NCBI GenBank assembly: GCA_016758965.1
Contig: JAEPRB010000017.1
Coordinates: 1-64,000 of the forward strand
Length of the DNA: 64,000 bases
DNA from: Circinella minor
Taxonomy: Eukaryota > Mucoromycota > Mucoromycetes > Mucorales > Lichtheimiaceae
Direction of reading: 5' to 3'
How positions within the stretch are numbered: the stretch's first letter is position 1; each line of letters opens with the position of its first letter. Shown here piece after piece: positions 1-12,724 of this stretch. The translations under genes and the position numbers were made by a program. The notes beneath the pieces are model-generated. The model saw nothing but the letters and a program-made list of their open reading frames with translations, ran no database searches and was not told the origin of the DNA.

Positions 1-133
1 TTGAAGTCCAATGAATATGCTGACTATGCAAATCATCAACTATAGCATCGATTCCGAAATGACCATGAAGATGAGCTTGTTGTAATAAGTTCGTTCGTTC
101 TTCAGGAGGTGGAGTCATAAAATCGGTTCTTTT
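1..133 (-). mobile_element. Ty3/gypsy-type integrase zinc-binding domain fragment (partial)
   Basis: The minus strand is open from a stop codon at 134-136 to the window edge. It reads as the entry into an H2C2 integrase zinc-binding domain: an acidic/proline stretch (TPPPEERTNLL) followed by QAHLHGHFG, where two histidines and the GHFG motif are the family hallmarks; the Cys pair would lie beyond the edge. The only ATG is at 118. In a full retroelement reverse transcriptase and RNase H would lie immediately upstream (at higher coordinates here), but that DNA is non-coding, so this is a truncated or decayed copy, or a stand-alone host protein with this domain. The assignment rests on a short motif. 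Confidence 0.6.
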
Positions 134-3100
134 TCATTTTCATTATACATTATTATCTCTTCTTCTAGATAATTATTCGAGTAAAAAAGAAGTATATCTA
201 TCATGTTGCTGTTTTCATTATTATTATTTAAATTGTACCTGAACATTATTTTGCTGCGGCAAAAAAGAATACGTGAGGATCTGGAACATTTTATTTTTCA
301 AAGCGAATATATACAAATAAAACAGTGATACTACGTATTGCATCTTTGTTTTATTTGTAGACTAATTGGTTCATTCGAATAATTGTTGTTTTTTCTTTGA
401 CTTCAGATCATGACCGATTCCTGATTTAATAATTAAAAGTGGCACTTTATTTTGAAATTACTATATATATATATATATATGATGCACCTACACATTATTA
501 TAAAGATTTCTTTCTACGACTTTATTCTTTGAAGAATTCTACAACTGTGTTAGCAAAATTTATTTGCGTACGTATTTATTTATTTTTGCCCCCCCCCCAA
601 ATAACAACCCCACCCTCATGATCTTCCTCCTGAAATTATTCTTTTGTCTTTCTCCTTCACAAATGTATGGCATTATATTTGTATGTCCATAAAACGTATG
701 TACGCCGATGTTAATGAAAGCCTAAGTGCATTATTAATTATCTATCGATATCAAGTCAACAATGATTAAAAATAAAATATGCCAAGCTATTCCTTTTCTA
801 TTTAACAACTTTGAAACATTTCATTTATATGCAGCTTAATTTTTTATTTGTACCTATGGTATATGTATCACCTGCTGTATATAATGACCATAGCCAACAA
901 TAGCACCATACGTATGTTGCGGATATAAGTATATTTAAGTATAATAATGGATATTCTTAACGCCAAGAAATTTCCTAATTTCTTTAATATCCAAATCGGT
1001 ATGTGAAACATAAGCTATTTATACATGACTTGTAGCTAAGTAGAACGCATTTAACTCTATTGTAATAAGATAACTTATCATCTTATTATATCATATAAAA
1101 ATTATTTATTGAACTTATGTTCGTTTTTTTTTTCTGTGTGTAGATAAAATAATAATGTTTTTATTATTACATAGTAGCTGTAAAGCACTATATACTATTC
1201 GCCTGCCTTTGGTATGAGGGGACATTTATTAGAAGTCTACCTCGAAGAGGTAATCTATATCTTTAGTAAATCTTTTCGTTCGTTTTATTCAACATCTCAT
1301 TTCTTATTATCACTCTCATCAATATTACTCCATGTGTTATAAAAGTGTTGACGAACACGAGTATAATAATTAGGACGAAATAGTTCTATAAAATAGAGAA
1401 AAATTCTTATATTTCTTTTTTAGAAAAAAAGCAATAGTTTATATATTAGACTTTTTTATTATAAAATTTGACATATGTGCATATTTATTTTGACAACATT
1501 TTCAAATATGAACAGTGGATAAGAAATTTGACCTTAATTATCTTATTCATTTCATTCCTTTCTATGTCATACCTATTTTAAAAACAACCATTATTAATTA
1601 TTATAAACTACTACTACTACTATTATTATTAGTAATAATAGATAGCCTTGCATTAATATTAACAATAATGGTTTCTATTAAAATTTTCTGGATGGATAAC
1701 ATAAAGTACTACATCATTGTTTTTTGAGAAATAAAATTGACAAGAAAGAAAAATATGAATCCAAAAGTTCGGAACATTTTTTTTAAACCTGCATAAAAAC
1801 ACTTAATTTTAGAAACTAACCCAATAAAAATTACTTGTCTAATAATAATGCGTTATTAAATATATTGAAAAATTTTGACCAAAGTGAAAAAGTCCTACAC
1901 TAAATAACCTTTCTAATTTCAAACATGTCTAGATTTTTTGCCCACAAAATAATAAAGTATTTATAGAATAATAAGCATTAATAAGACGAGTAAATAAATA
2001 GAAGCTTTATCATTGAAAGAAAAAAAAAACAAATTCTCTTTATACATATATAAATAGTACTTCTACTATTGTTATTATTGGAATAATGTTTGTATAAGTA
2101 TTAAAACATTGATCATGATACATTTAACATGAACAGAAAATAATAAACCCATATACATTAAATCAAAGCGACAATAATGAGACTTGATGAAGAGAAGATT
2201 ATCTTTTATATTTCTTATAAATGATGACTAATAGAATAATACGTACATCCAAAGCTTCTATAATTCTGTGTATAAAAATCAATAAACAATAACAGAAGTG
2301 TTACTACCGTTACATATCATAAAATAAAAATAAATAAAATAAAATTTATTGCAGTAATAAACAAATTCACTTTTCATGCATAAAAAAAATAGTAAAAATA
2401 GTAATAAACTACCTTATATGTTTATGAATCTATTTTATACTTAGGTACAGCATGTAGTATAATAATATTTATGTGCACAATGCGTAACATACACTTTATA
2501 ATAATATATATATTATAAAAACGAACAAGAAAAGTTACCTTCTTTTTAAATGGTGTATTTTCATTTTACCCCTTTTCATTTTTTTTTCTGTATCATTGTG
2601 AAGTGTGCATATAAGAAAAGTAAATACTATTTTTATAACTATTAATTATTATGTAGTTCTCTTTTTGTCGAAACACATATACATAACATATAACACATTA
2701 CACACTTGTTTTTTTTTTTTTTTGTTATACAATCAAGAAAACAAGCAGCATGTTTTATATCCAAGAATGGAAATATTCCACAATAAGATTCCCAAAAACA
2801 AAAAGTCCGCTGATCTTTTTTGTAATAAATAAATGAATGGCGATCTTGTTAAACCACGAAAAAAAAATGTTGGTGTAACATTTAAAGTTTCGGTTCTTTG
2901 ATTTTTTTTGCGAATTTATACGAAAAATATTATTTGTAATGATTATTATTTTTATTTTTCTTATCAAGAAGAATAAAAATAAAATAGGAATAGGAATAGT
3001 ATTTTATTAATTAGCATGAAATAAAAAAGAAATTTTTATAACTAAAAAGTTAATGTGTAGCACTTTTATCAATGATGAGAAAAATAAATGCTTAAGTTTA

Positions 3101-4782
3101 TGTATTGTATAGAAGGTGATACGAATTGATGACAATTTTTCTTATGCATTAAACTATATGTGTATTGGATAATCTATTGTAATATATAACTGTGAGAAAA
3201 CCAATTATAGTATTTTATTATAAAGTTGTTAAAGAAGAAAGCAAAAAAAAAAAAAAAAAGATCATGCACATCATTATGTTTCGAAACCTTTTTTGACAAG
3301 TGTAAAATGATGCTTAGCAACTAAACTGTTACCATATGATACGAAAAAATCCTTTAGAATGAAAATTCCCGCTCGTCTTATTTTTATATTTCCTCCCTCC
3401 CCTTTCCCTCCTTAAAAACGCACTGTTTTTTTTTATGATAATGATGATTGTATCTCCTTACATACAATAATGAATTTTATTATCAATATTATATATACCT
3501 ATTTTCTAATAAAATTGATAAAAAAAAAAAGAGTAAATGGAAGAGAAAGACAGATAAAGAAGGAAAAAAAAAAGAAGGATTTAAAGAAGAAATTTACTGA
3601 TATATTTTTATCCCATATGGTAATAACGTTTCTATTCATAAAGTCCTCGTGTATACATAACATTCCGCGCTGTTAAAAAAATAAAAATAAAGTACACCTG
3701 CTAAATCGGATGAAGAGGATTCTTTTAATAATGTATTCGAATTTATTTAGTTATGATGGTGATAAGTTTTGAGATGTGAGTAAGGTTATACAAGTTTATG
3801 TTATTATGTATACAAATATATCTAAAATCCCTTAAATAGTACAATGAAAAAATATGTTTCACTAGTTAAAACATGTGAAGAAAAGAACAAAATCGATATA
3901 CACAGTACAGCGTGCACGACCAAAAAAGATTCTCCTCCTTCTTTATTTTTAAAACCTATTAACAAGCATTTTTGTTGTTACTTTTCTTTTTTTTTCTACC
4001 TTGGCATTATTCTTCAAGTTAATAAATCAACTCATACAATATGTAATAATAGTAATAGTAATGACAAAAGAAACGCGTATTTTTCTTTTTGAAAAAGAAT
4101 TGAATGTGACACATAAATGTGTGTTAGTATTCAGTGTACACGAAAAAAGAGAAAAAAAAAAAAAAAGAGCTTACTACTTCTCGCTTTTTTTTCCGCTCTT
4201 ATTTTCTTTTTTAATAAGACAGTAAACTCCCTTTTTTATTTTAACACTTTCTTCTTCTCTCATTCTTTCTTGGTTTTTTTTTTCTTTTTTTTTTTTTTTA
4301 CTTCTCTTTTTTTTTTTTAATTTTATCATCGTTCATTTCCTTTTTTTTTTTTTTTCTTTTTTTCAAATTGATTCAGATCATCAATACAGTACGAGTTTTC
4401 TGCTCCGACATTAAAGAAAGAACTTACAATTTGACACTCACCTACGCACCAACTACTACTGCTACTGCAACATCATTAGCTTACTTACCCTAAGCACTTA
4501 CTTTCCTTTTCATTTATTAAAAAAAAACTTTTCCGCACTTTAAAAAGTCTTTTCTACGTATTTGGAATCGAAAACGCACAGATTTTTTTTTTATAAACCT
4601 GTTCCAATTAAAAAGACAAAAACAAATCAATTGTATAACGAAAAATAATTACCACCATTGTGAGTTTTATATATATATATATATATATATATAACAAAGA
4701 TAATAAATTATGTATAATTTTATATTTATAAGACTAACCAATCTAAGCATAGAACACAAAAACAATTAAAATAATTAAAAAG
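134..4782. other. Gene-free AT-rich intergenic DNA
   Basis: About 4.6 kb with no convincing coding sequence on either strand: open frames are short and made of low-complexity codons (Lys/Asn/Ile/Phe). It holds A/T homopolymers throughout, a pyrimidine-rich block at about 4180-4380, and a (TA)n tract at about 4669-4693 that sits roughly 90 bp upstream of the CYRI start and could serve as a TATA-like element. I see no inverted or long direct repeats by eye. Confidence 0.6.
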
Positions 4783-6387
4783 ATGGGTCAAATACTTTCA
4801 AGTTTTAACATCCGAGGTGGTGACGCGATAGTACCTGATCTTGGGTTTGATATTGAAAGTAGGTTAATAACAACTTGTTTTATGTCGGTTTTCATCATTT
4901 AATTAAAAAGAAAACAATTGAAACGAATAACGCGTGCGCTTACTGAAAAAAAAAAATTCCATTTAATAAATCAAAAAAATAATAATTATAATATTATAAA
5001 TAGATGCAAAACCATCACCAGATGAAGCGGACTTATATAATCAATTGACAGTTTTATTGGTTCAACCAGCACCAAGTTTACTAGAATCATTAAAAAATTA
5101 TCGATCTGCCTCAGATTTTATACGTGATGCAATTGCTTCACCAACACCAGAAAATGAAGATAAAGCTTGGGATGCTGTTTCACCTACAGTTGATATGCTT
5201 CGTGACTTTTATGAATATGCTTCTGAACTTGGTAAAGATTATTTTAGCACCTATAATTAGTGTTTGATTGTTGTCATGGGAAACGATATTATAACATAAA
5301 ATATGTTGTCAATAAGAAACCTCATATACTAATTAAAATCATCATATATATATATATAGAGGAAAATATACCACGATTATTAAGTGTACTTTGTCAAGGA
5401 GATGTCAATAAAAATCTCGAAAAACATCAAGGATTAACAAAATTATTTGCTGATATTCTTGATTTCGTATTTGAATTTGATTATTGGAAGGTAAAAAAAA
5501 TAAATAAATTAAGTAATCAATTGAGTGTGCAAATCTATTTTATTTTGAATTGAATTTATTAAAGTTATTTTAATTATTTTAGATGCGTAACCCAACATTA
5601 CAAAATGATTTCTCATATTATCGTCGTATGTTACAACGAGGTCGTTATGGACGAGCTAGTGACGAATCCGTATCAGATTTACGAAGTGCAATGTTGGAAG
5701 ATGATCAAGCTAATCGGATATCTTTATTTATTGCTTATCCAACACCTATGTTGAAACGCGTTATTGATACATCCACAGAATTCGTAACAAAAAATCGATT
5801 ACAAAAAAGCGTGAGCGACTGTTTGGCTGCTCTATGGTCTACTTGTTATCATACAGTTAATAAAAAAGGGTAGGTTACTACTACGTCTACTATTATTATC
5901 ATTATGATAGAATAAACTTCCCTCCCCTCGCCGTTCAAAAAAAAAAAAAAAACTCTAACAATGATCATGTATGGAAACTAATAAATCTAATTATTATAGT
6001 GCACAAAAATCTTCACAACGGCCTGAAGTATCAACATTCTTTCTTAAAGTCATGGTTGTATCCATCATTTTATATGATCATATTGATTCACATGGTGCTT
6101 TTACAAAAAACTCACCTATCAATGTAATTTTTTTTTTTTTTATAATTTTCAATACAAATGTTTTGTTTTTGTCTTTACTACGTAATCATAATTTCTTATT
6201 TATTTGTTGTTTTGATATATAAAATATATAGATTAAACATTCTGTAAAAATAATTCAAAATAATGTTCAAGTACCTTCTGCAGAAAAAACAAGCACGTCT
6301 AATCTTATGTCAGCTTTACGTTATAATTCAAAACATTTGAATGATGATTCAACACCTAAAGCAATCAAAAATGTCATGGCAGCATAG
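4783..6387 (+). CDS. CYRI/FAM49 family protein (Rac1-binding regulator of actin), 333 aa
   Basis: Six exons: 4783-4858, 5004-5231, 5360-5490, 5583-5869, 6000-6123, 6232-6387; all phases join. The product matches the FAM49/CYRI family along its whole length (animal members are about 323 aa). Clear blocks are the N-terminal MGQILSS, EKAW-like DKAWDAVSP, the strongly conserved MRNPTLQNDFSYYRR around residue 145, TPMLK, a VMVVSIILYDHI stretch with HGAF, and the C-terminal ALRYNSKHLNDDSTPKAI. Gly2 after the start Met suggests N-myristoylation, as known for CYRI-B. In animals CYRI binds active Rac1 through its DUF1394 domain, shared with CYFIP, and dampens Scar/WAVE-driven actin branching; the same role here is inference. 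Confidence 0.93.
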
Positions 6388-6660
6388 CAACAGCTTCTTT
6401 TTCTTTTGTCAACAGTAGTATTAACAACATTAATAGTAACAACAACATTTATACACCTCACCCACACATGAACGACATCCACGACGATATTATATTACAA
6501 ATGATTCCTTTATTTTTGTTTTTTACCTTCTTACTTTTTACTTATTATTTTTACCATTTTTTATTATTATTATTATTCAATCACTATTTTACGCTCTTCC
6601 CTATCATTCTATCTTACTCTATTCACATTTACACCCCACCCTTTCCTCCACTTGCTCTCA

Positions 6661-6683
6661 CTCTCTCTCTCTCTCTCTCTCTC
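6661..6683. repeat. (CT)n microsatellite
   Basis: Uninterrupted CT dinucleotide run of about 11 units in the 3' intergenic region of CYRI. Confidence 0.95.
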
Positions 6684-6805
6684 ACTTTTTCTTTATATCA
6701 TAAATCAAATTTCGCGTTTTTGGCTTGTTCTTTTCTATCTTTTTTTATTCTTATTATTTCCATCTATTTTAACATCAACAAATTCAACCAATCCCGAAAA
6801 AAAAA

Positions 6806-6807
<2 letters not shown>

Positions 6808-6848
<41 letters not shown>
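6808..6848. repeat. (AC)n microsatellite
   Basis: Uninterrupted AC/CA dinucleotide run of about 20 units, the longest dinucleotide repeat other than TA in the window. Confidence 0.97.
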
Positions 6849-6851
<3 letters not shown>

Positions 6852-7356
6852 TTGCAACAATGCTTAACAAGCTTATATAATAACAAACAGACAAAACACC
6901 CTTCCTTGTAGAATAAATAAGAATTCTGATAACTTGTTTTTTTTAATATAATAATAATAATAATAATACGCACAAAAAAAACAGTAGTAAAATATAAGTT
7001 TTACTGCTCTCCACTCCCCCCCCCCTGGATTTATTTAAACTCGGTTGCTTTCATAATAATTTTTTTTGTTTGTCACATTTTTATTTTTTGCATGAAAAAT
7101 AATTTCAACGCGGGGTATTTTTCGGTTTATTGTTTATGAAAAAATAACTTATCTTTTCCATGTTATCATTCTGAAGTCAATAAGAAACTTTGTGTTTCAT
7201 TTAAATTTTTGATTTTCCCTTTTATTTGTCTCTTTTTTTTTTTTTTTTCAAAAAAAAACTAACATTTACACACACTTGATCGACAAGTACAACGATAAAT
7301 CTCTATTTCGAGTTTTTTTTTTTTTATTCTTATCATCATCTCTTTCCTTCATACTG

Positions 7357-7360
<4 letters not shown>

Positions 7361-7390
<30 letters not shown>
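7361..7390. repeat. T30 homopolymer upstream of the tetraspanin gene
   Basis: Thirty consecutive T residues ending 33 bp before the proposed tetraspanin start codon. Pyrimidine or T tracts just upstream of starts recur in this window; this one may be part of the promoter. Confidence 0.95.
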
Positions 7391-7391
<1 letters not shown>

Positions 7392-7423
7392 ATATTACAG
7401 TGTAATTTTATGTTATGTAAAGA

Positions 7424-9034
7424 ATGGTGTCTTACACTGAAAATAGGTAAACAAAAATTTTAGAAAATACAACACAATTATCATTAGCTTATCAAAATAT
7501 CAAAAAAAAAAAAAAAAGAATAATAGTGTGGTAGAAATATATATATAGTGCTATCATAGTGCTAAATCAATTAAACATCTTTGTATTATATATATATATA
7601 TATATTGCACTACATAATATATAGCCATATAACCGACAATATAAATGAAGTCATTCCAGAGAATATTCAACAAAAATCAAAACAAGAAAAACCAATATCA
7701 TCAATAAATGACCGAGACAATGTTAATCATCATAATAATATGAATGACGTACCGTCATCATCATCATCTTCAGCAACTTCAAGTACATATACAGCAACCA
7801 ATGAAAAGCAACCAGATATAACAATGGATGGAGTCACCAAAGAAAAATGTCTTGCAGAAGAACAACAACAACAATCAAAATTACTAAGAACTTGGAATAG
7901 ACCTGATATTCGTCGCGAACCACGTCGTATCTTGGGGTGGACATTAGCTCGTTGGCTTTTACTTATTTCTAACATTGTGGTAAAATTTTTTTTCTTATTA
8001 TAGCTGTTAATATGTGCATATAAATATATAATGTTAGAATAGTAATAGTAATAATAACAAATTCCTAAAAATATTATCAATGTATAGTTATTTTTATATG
8101 GAATGTTCTTTCTTCTCGCATGTATAGTTACCTATTCTAAAGGTAATAATAATTAACAGTATTTTTTTTTTATTTTTTTTTAAAAAAAAGACTAAAGATA
8201 ATAATTGAATTTTATTATATTTAGGATACCAACATGCTGTTGTCATTGTTGTTGCCAATCAAGATATTTTAATAGTTACTTTTGTAGCTGCATTACTTGC
8301 TGTCATTACATCTATTGTTGGTCTCGTTGGTATAAGATGGAAAGATCGACGTATACTCGGTATCTATGTACTTTTACTATGGCCCTGTTTTGCATTTTTA
8401 TCCGCTGTAGGGTATCTTTCTTATAAGGGCGATGTTTGGAATCTTCGGGCTAAACTTGGAATGCAATGGCGTTATGATTTTTCTCCAGAAGATCAAGTTC
8501 TTTTACAAGATAATGTAATGTTTTTTTTTTATCATCCGCAAAAAAAAATTTTAAACTCACACTGCATAAAATATTTTATAGTTACATTGTTGCGGATTTG
8601 ATAATCCACATGATCATGCCACTTATTATGATCGTTGTTGGCCAGAATCACTTTTACCAGGATGTGATTATAAATTTTATTTATTTGAACATGAATTCTT
8701 AACAAAAACTTATACAGTGACATTTTGTTTAGTTCCTGTTCATATTCTTATCATTATAATTTCTTTATTATGTTCAAATCATGTGGATCATTTGTTTGGT
8801 TCTCGATCTCGACCTTATATCGCTTATTTGGGTCGTTTTAATGATTGGCGTGACTGGGAACAATATCAATTAAAACAAAAACAATTAAAAGAGAACAAAA
8901 TCTCGGGTTCTTCTTCATCATCATCATCAACATTACCGCCCAGTCAACCAGAACCTATTTTAACAAGAGCGAGGTCAACTTGTACTAATCATGACCAATA
9001 TATTACACCACGTCATTCTCATGAAAAGAAATAA
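7424..9034 (+). CDS. Tetraspanin-family membrane protein, 391 aa
   Basis: Five exons: 7424-7446, 7625-7979, 8088-8142, 8225-8514, 8582-9034. The short first exon (MVSYTEN) was chosen because it splices in phase onto the long second exon, whose frame otherwise runs back into a TA repeat. The hydrophilic N-terminus (about 115 residues, Ser/Gln-rich) precedes TM1 (WLLLISNIV...LYG), which is completed only by the 55-nt third exon; TM2 and TM3 follow in exon 4. Exon 5 opens the large extracellular loop with LHCCGF, the tetraspanin CCG signature, then further cysteines, TM4 (about VHILIIIISLLC), and a cytoplasmic tail rich in Gln/Lys and Ser. Tetraspanins organise other membrane proteins; the specific partner is unknown. 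The fungal Tsp2/Tsp3 subgroup is possible but not decided. Confidence 0.85.
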
Positions 9035-10676
9035 TAGTATACATATGTTTGATATGTTTTTCTCTGTTGTATCCTTTTCCCTTCAACTTTATATTTTTTT
9101 TTATCCTTATTTCTTTTATCTTTTTCTTAAAAAAAAAAGAAAGAAATTCAAGTAATAAATACTATGTTCAACACATGCTTATTGTTTTTAATTTCATGCT
9201 CCATAGGTCATGTATATATGACATGGTCTTTAAATCCTATAATAGGGCTTTTCTAATAGTAATAGATGTAAAAGAACACAAGTAACTGAGGAATTTGAAA
9301 CAACATCTATAATCATTCAAATTATAGCATTATTTTAACTCCTGTTATAATAAAAAAAAAAAGGGGGAGGAAGGAGAGGAAGAGGGGAGTTGAAGGAAGG
9401 AGAGAGAGGGAGAAAGTGAAAGAGGGGAGTGTTGTTTTGAGTAAGAATATATTCCTTTAATAATCAAAGAAAAGGGATTATAAACTAGATGATGTGTGTA
9501 TGATATTGTTAGAAACAAGTTATACTAGATAGAATCTCCCTTCTTTGTTACCTAGGAAATAGATGACCAATATAAATATATAATTAAATAGTCAGAGTGC
9601 TACGACCACAAAAAAGGAAAAATGTATACTCTTTTTCCTTGTTGGTGTGACATAAAAGTATAAGAATGTGAAAATGAGGTTTAAAATAGTGTTGTTGTAC
9701 AAACACCCAAAAAAAAAAAATCATGTCTATTTTCGTATGATCAATCCTTATTGTGAAAATATATGACTTATTGTTTGTAAATGCCAGATTACAATTGATT
9801 TTCCTCATTATTCTAAAAACTTAATAAGCAAAAAGAACCATTTTTATCAAAAATCAAAACAATATAAAATTGTAAAAAAAGTGATATAAATATATATGAA
9901 TAAAATAATAAGGTACTCCATGTTCGCTTAAACTATAATCATGCCTTTTTCCAAGTAATATAATTCTTTTTTCTCCGAAGTTTTTGGACTATAGCAACCA
10001 TATTCGTTACCAACCGAAAAAAAAAAAAAAAAAACCTTTTTTTTCTTTCTTTCCTCTCTTTCTTTCTTTCTCTCCCTCCCTTTTTTTTTTTTTTTTTATT
10101 TTTTTTTCGTCTTTTTTTTTAAAAAAAGAAAAAAAAAAAGAGAAACTATCTTCCATTTTTTTTTTGTGTGTGTACGTTTTATAATAAAAACTTTTGGTAT
10201 ATATATAATTTATTCATTCTTTTTTTTTTCTTATTATTTTATTTTACTTCATTTTGAACTTTATGAATCGATGAAACAGAACTATTATCATCTATATAAA
10301 AAAAAAAAAAAAGCTTGGCGTAATTAGAAAAAAAAAAAAAAAAGAAACCCCCAACTTTTTTTTTTCATCCTGATTCTGTTTCATAATAAGCTTTTTTATT
10401 ATTAACTTATTTTGCCATTGACAACTAAACATCTCTTTTTTTTTTTTATTTCTATTTTATTACCATATTAAAAATATAGAGAGTGGACCTTATTTACAAT
10501 TTATCATTGGTTTAAACTTTCAGAAAAAAAAAAGAATACAGAACTTACACATTTCACAGAAAAAAAAAAGTTCTATTCAAACGACATTATAACGGAACGA
10601 AACAACATAATTTATATATACATAAATACGCCTTTTTTTTTTTTACTACAATCCTCGAATAATTATTTAAGACAAA
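9035..10676. other. Intergenic between tetraspanin and Ras
   Basis: No gene recognised. Contains a nearly pure purine tract (A/G on +) at about 9350-9430 and long pyrimidine and T tracts at about 10015-10140 in the upstream region of the Ras gene. Open frames are low-complexity. Confidence 0.6.
9350..9430. repeat. Polypurine tract
   Basis: About 80 bp almost entirely A and G on the + strand (GGAGGAAGGAGAGG-type), in the 3' region of the tetraspanin gene. Such tracts can form triplex or non-B DNA; no function is shown. Confidence 0.85.
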
Positions 10677-11714
10677 ATGATGCTTTATAAATTAGTCGTT
10701 TTAGGTGATGGTGGTGTTGGTAATTATTATTATTATTATTTTTTTTCTATTTGACATTTAGGATAGGAATAAGTAATATATTCTAAACTACATTTTTTTA
10801 TAGGTAAAACTGCATTAACAATCCAGGTAATTAAATTACTTTAAAATGGGATGAGGAGTATAGTTGTTGTTTTAATAGTACTAACTGAATTATTATTATT
10901 AATAGTTGTGTCTTAATCATTTTGTTGGTAAGTATTTTCTTTATCTCGTATACATATCATAATATATATTTACTTATTTTATATATATATATATCTTTTT
11001 TATAGAGGTAAAATAAAGAAAACAAATGAAATATTATATTACGGTTATATTTATAGATTTTATTTTTAGACTTATGATCCTACTATTGAAGATTCATATC
11101 GTAAACAAGTTGTTATTGATGATCAACCATGTATTTTGGAAGTTTTGGATACAGCAGGTCAAGAAGAATATACAGCTTTACGAGATCAATGGATTAGGTA
11201 TATATTCTTATTGTCATTTATCAAAAAAAAAAAGGGAGATAGGGATATATCTATATGTGGAGGAGAAGAGGGGAAGATGGTAATGAAGAATATAAGTTAA
11301 GGAGGGGGGGTGAGAATAGTTTATTTATTTATTATTTATAAATTATTATTTTTTTTTAGAGATGGAGAAGGATTTTTACTTGTATACTCAATTACAGCAC
11401 GTTCAACATTTGAACGTATCGAACGTTTCCGTGAACAGATTTTCCGAGTAAAAGATGTGGATAATGTACCATTAATGTTAGTAGGCAACAAATGTGATAG
11501 AGTAACTGAACGTGAAGTAACTCGTGAAGAAGGCATGATGATGGCAAGAAGATTAGCTTGTGATTTTATTGAAACTTCAGCAAAAACATGTGTCAATGTT
11601 GAACGTTCATTTTATCAAGTAGTCAAAATTATTCGTGCTCAACGTGAAGGTTTACGTACTGGTCCAAAAGGAAAAAGCAAGAAAGAAAAGAAGAATAAAT
11701 GTGCTATCTTGTAA
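10677..11714 (+). CDS. Ras-family small GTPase (Mucor Ras3-like), 190 aa
   Basis: Six exons: 10677-10719, 10804-10826, 10906-10927, 11006-11007, 11070-11197, 11360-11714. The fourth is an inferred 2-nt exon (AG) that restores the Glu of [15 protein letters not shown] (switch I); without it the frame breaks. Visible GTPase motifs: P-loop GDGGVGKT (Asp where Ras usually has Ala at the second position), [12 protein letters not shown] and ETSAK. The tail is Lys-rich and ends CAIL, a CaaX box whose final Leu predicts geranylgeranylation. The LCLNHFVETYDPT effector region resembles my recollection of Ras3 from Mucor, described in morphogenesis. It acts at the plasma membrane as a GTP/GDP switch; upstream and downstream partners are not visible here. 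Confidence 0.93.
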
Positions 11715-12724
11715 AAAAAAAATAATAATAATCATAACAATAATAACAATAATGATAATATAACAATAAGAAATAACAATAACAATAGTATTAATAATAA
11801 TAATATAACAACCAACATCATAACAACAACAGCAACAACAACAAAACACAAAAACATATATACACTCACCAATAACTTTTTTACCTCTTCATTTCTTCTT
11901 CTCTTTTTTTTTTCTTTCTTTCTATTAATTGGGATACCCAACATCTCCTTAACCAATTTATATTGAGAAAAAAAAATATATATTCTTTTTTTTTTTTTAC
12001 CTATTCACATTCACATTCATTTTTTTCTTTAGCCTTTTTTTTTTTTTTGTGTAAATTTTTTATAACAAAAACAACAACCAACCTTCTCTAATTTCCCATC
12101 CTTTCTTTTTTTGAATATTCTGATCCCCTTTCTTTTATTTTGTACGGTTTCATTAAATCTCTATTCTCCTTTCTCTTTCTCTCTCTCTTTCTCTTTCTCT
12201 CTTTTTGATGTTATTATAATATTAATAAATGGTATTTTTTTATTTTACCATCGCCACCCATATTTAGTACAGTATGATTTAAAGTTGATTCTGAGTCTAT
12301 AGGACGAATACCCCTACCCCATGATATAATACAAATAATATAATAAGCATATAGTGTATATATATAAAGATGAGGAGTACTTCAAAAATGATCTACATTC
12401 AAGTATTCTATATGTATATGAGTATGAATATATATATACATACTTCTTGTTCTTTTTCTTCTCTATCGAACATTATAGTTTATTAATATAGGAAAATCAT
12501 ATCAATATTGAATTGAATTAGGGGACGGGGGATTTATATACTTTTACGTACCTAAAAATTGAAGGGGGTAAATAATAGAATATGTAAGGAGATTATACAA
12601 CAATAATAGGACTTTTATTTATATATATATATATACATTAAATATTTTAATTTTTCTTTTTTCTTCCTTTCTTGTTTACATGTGTGCATGTATAAATGCA
12701 TATGTTGCTTTAAAGTGAAATAAA
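11715..12724. other. Intergenic between Ras and NCS-1
   Basis: No gene seen. Starts with an AAT/AAC-rich 3' region after the Ras stop (about 11719-11840), then pyrimidine-rich stretches (about 11880-12060 and 12165-12205) and TA-rich DNA before the NCS-1 start. Confidence 0.6.

Larger units (their letters stand above)
6388..7423. other. Intergenic: 3' region of CYRI, 5' region of tetraspanin
   Basis: No gene seen. It carries a run of CT repeats, a CA repeat and a 30-bp T tract, listed separately. Long open frames here are translations of these repeats (Leu/Ser and Thr/His runs) and are not genes. Confidence 0.6.

Noticed and set aside
6468..6911. A 147-codon open frame on + and overlapping frames in both directions
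   Set aside because: It is translated CT and CA microsatellite (Leu/Ser and Thr/His runs) downstream of CYRI; no protein character.
10928..11069. Explaining the Ras junction by a longer exon ending before GTATAC (about 10950)
   Set aside because: It would insert about seven residues into switch I, which is incompatible with a working Ras.
11732..11956. Val/Leu/Ile-rich frames on minus after the Ras gene
   Set aside because: They are translations of AAT/AAC repeats in the Ras 3' region.
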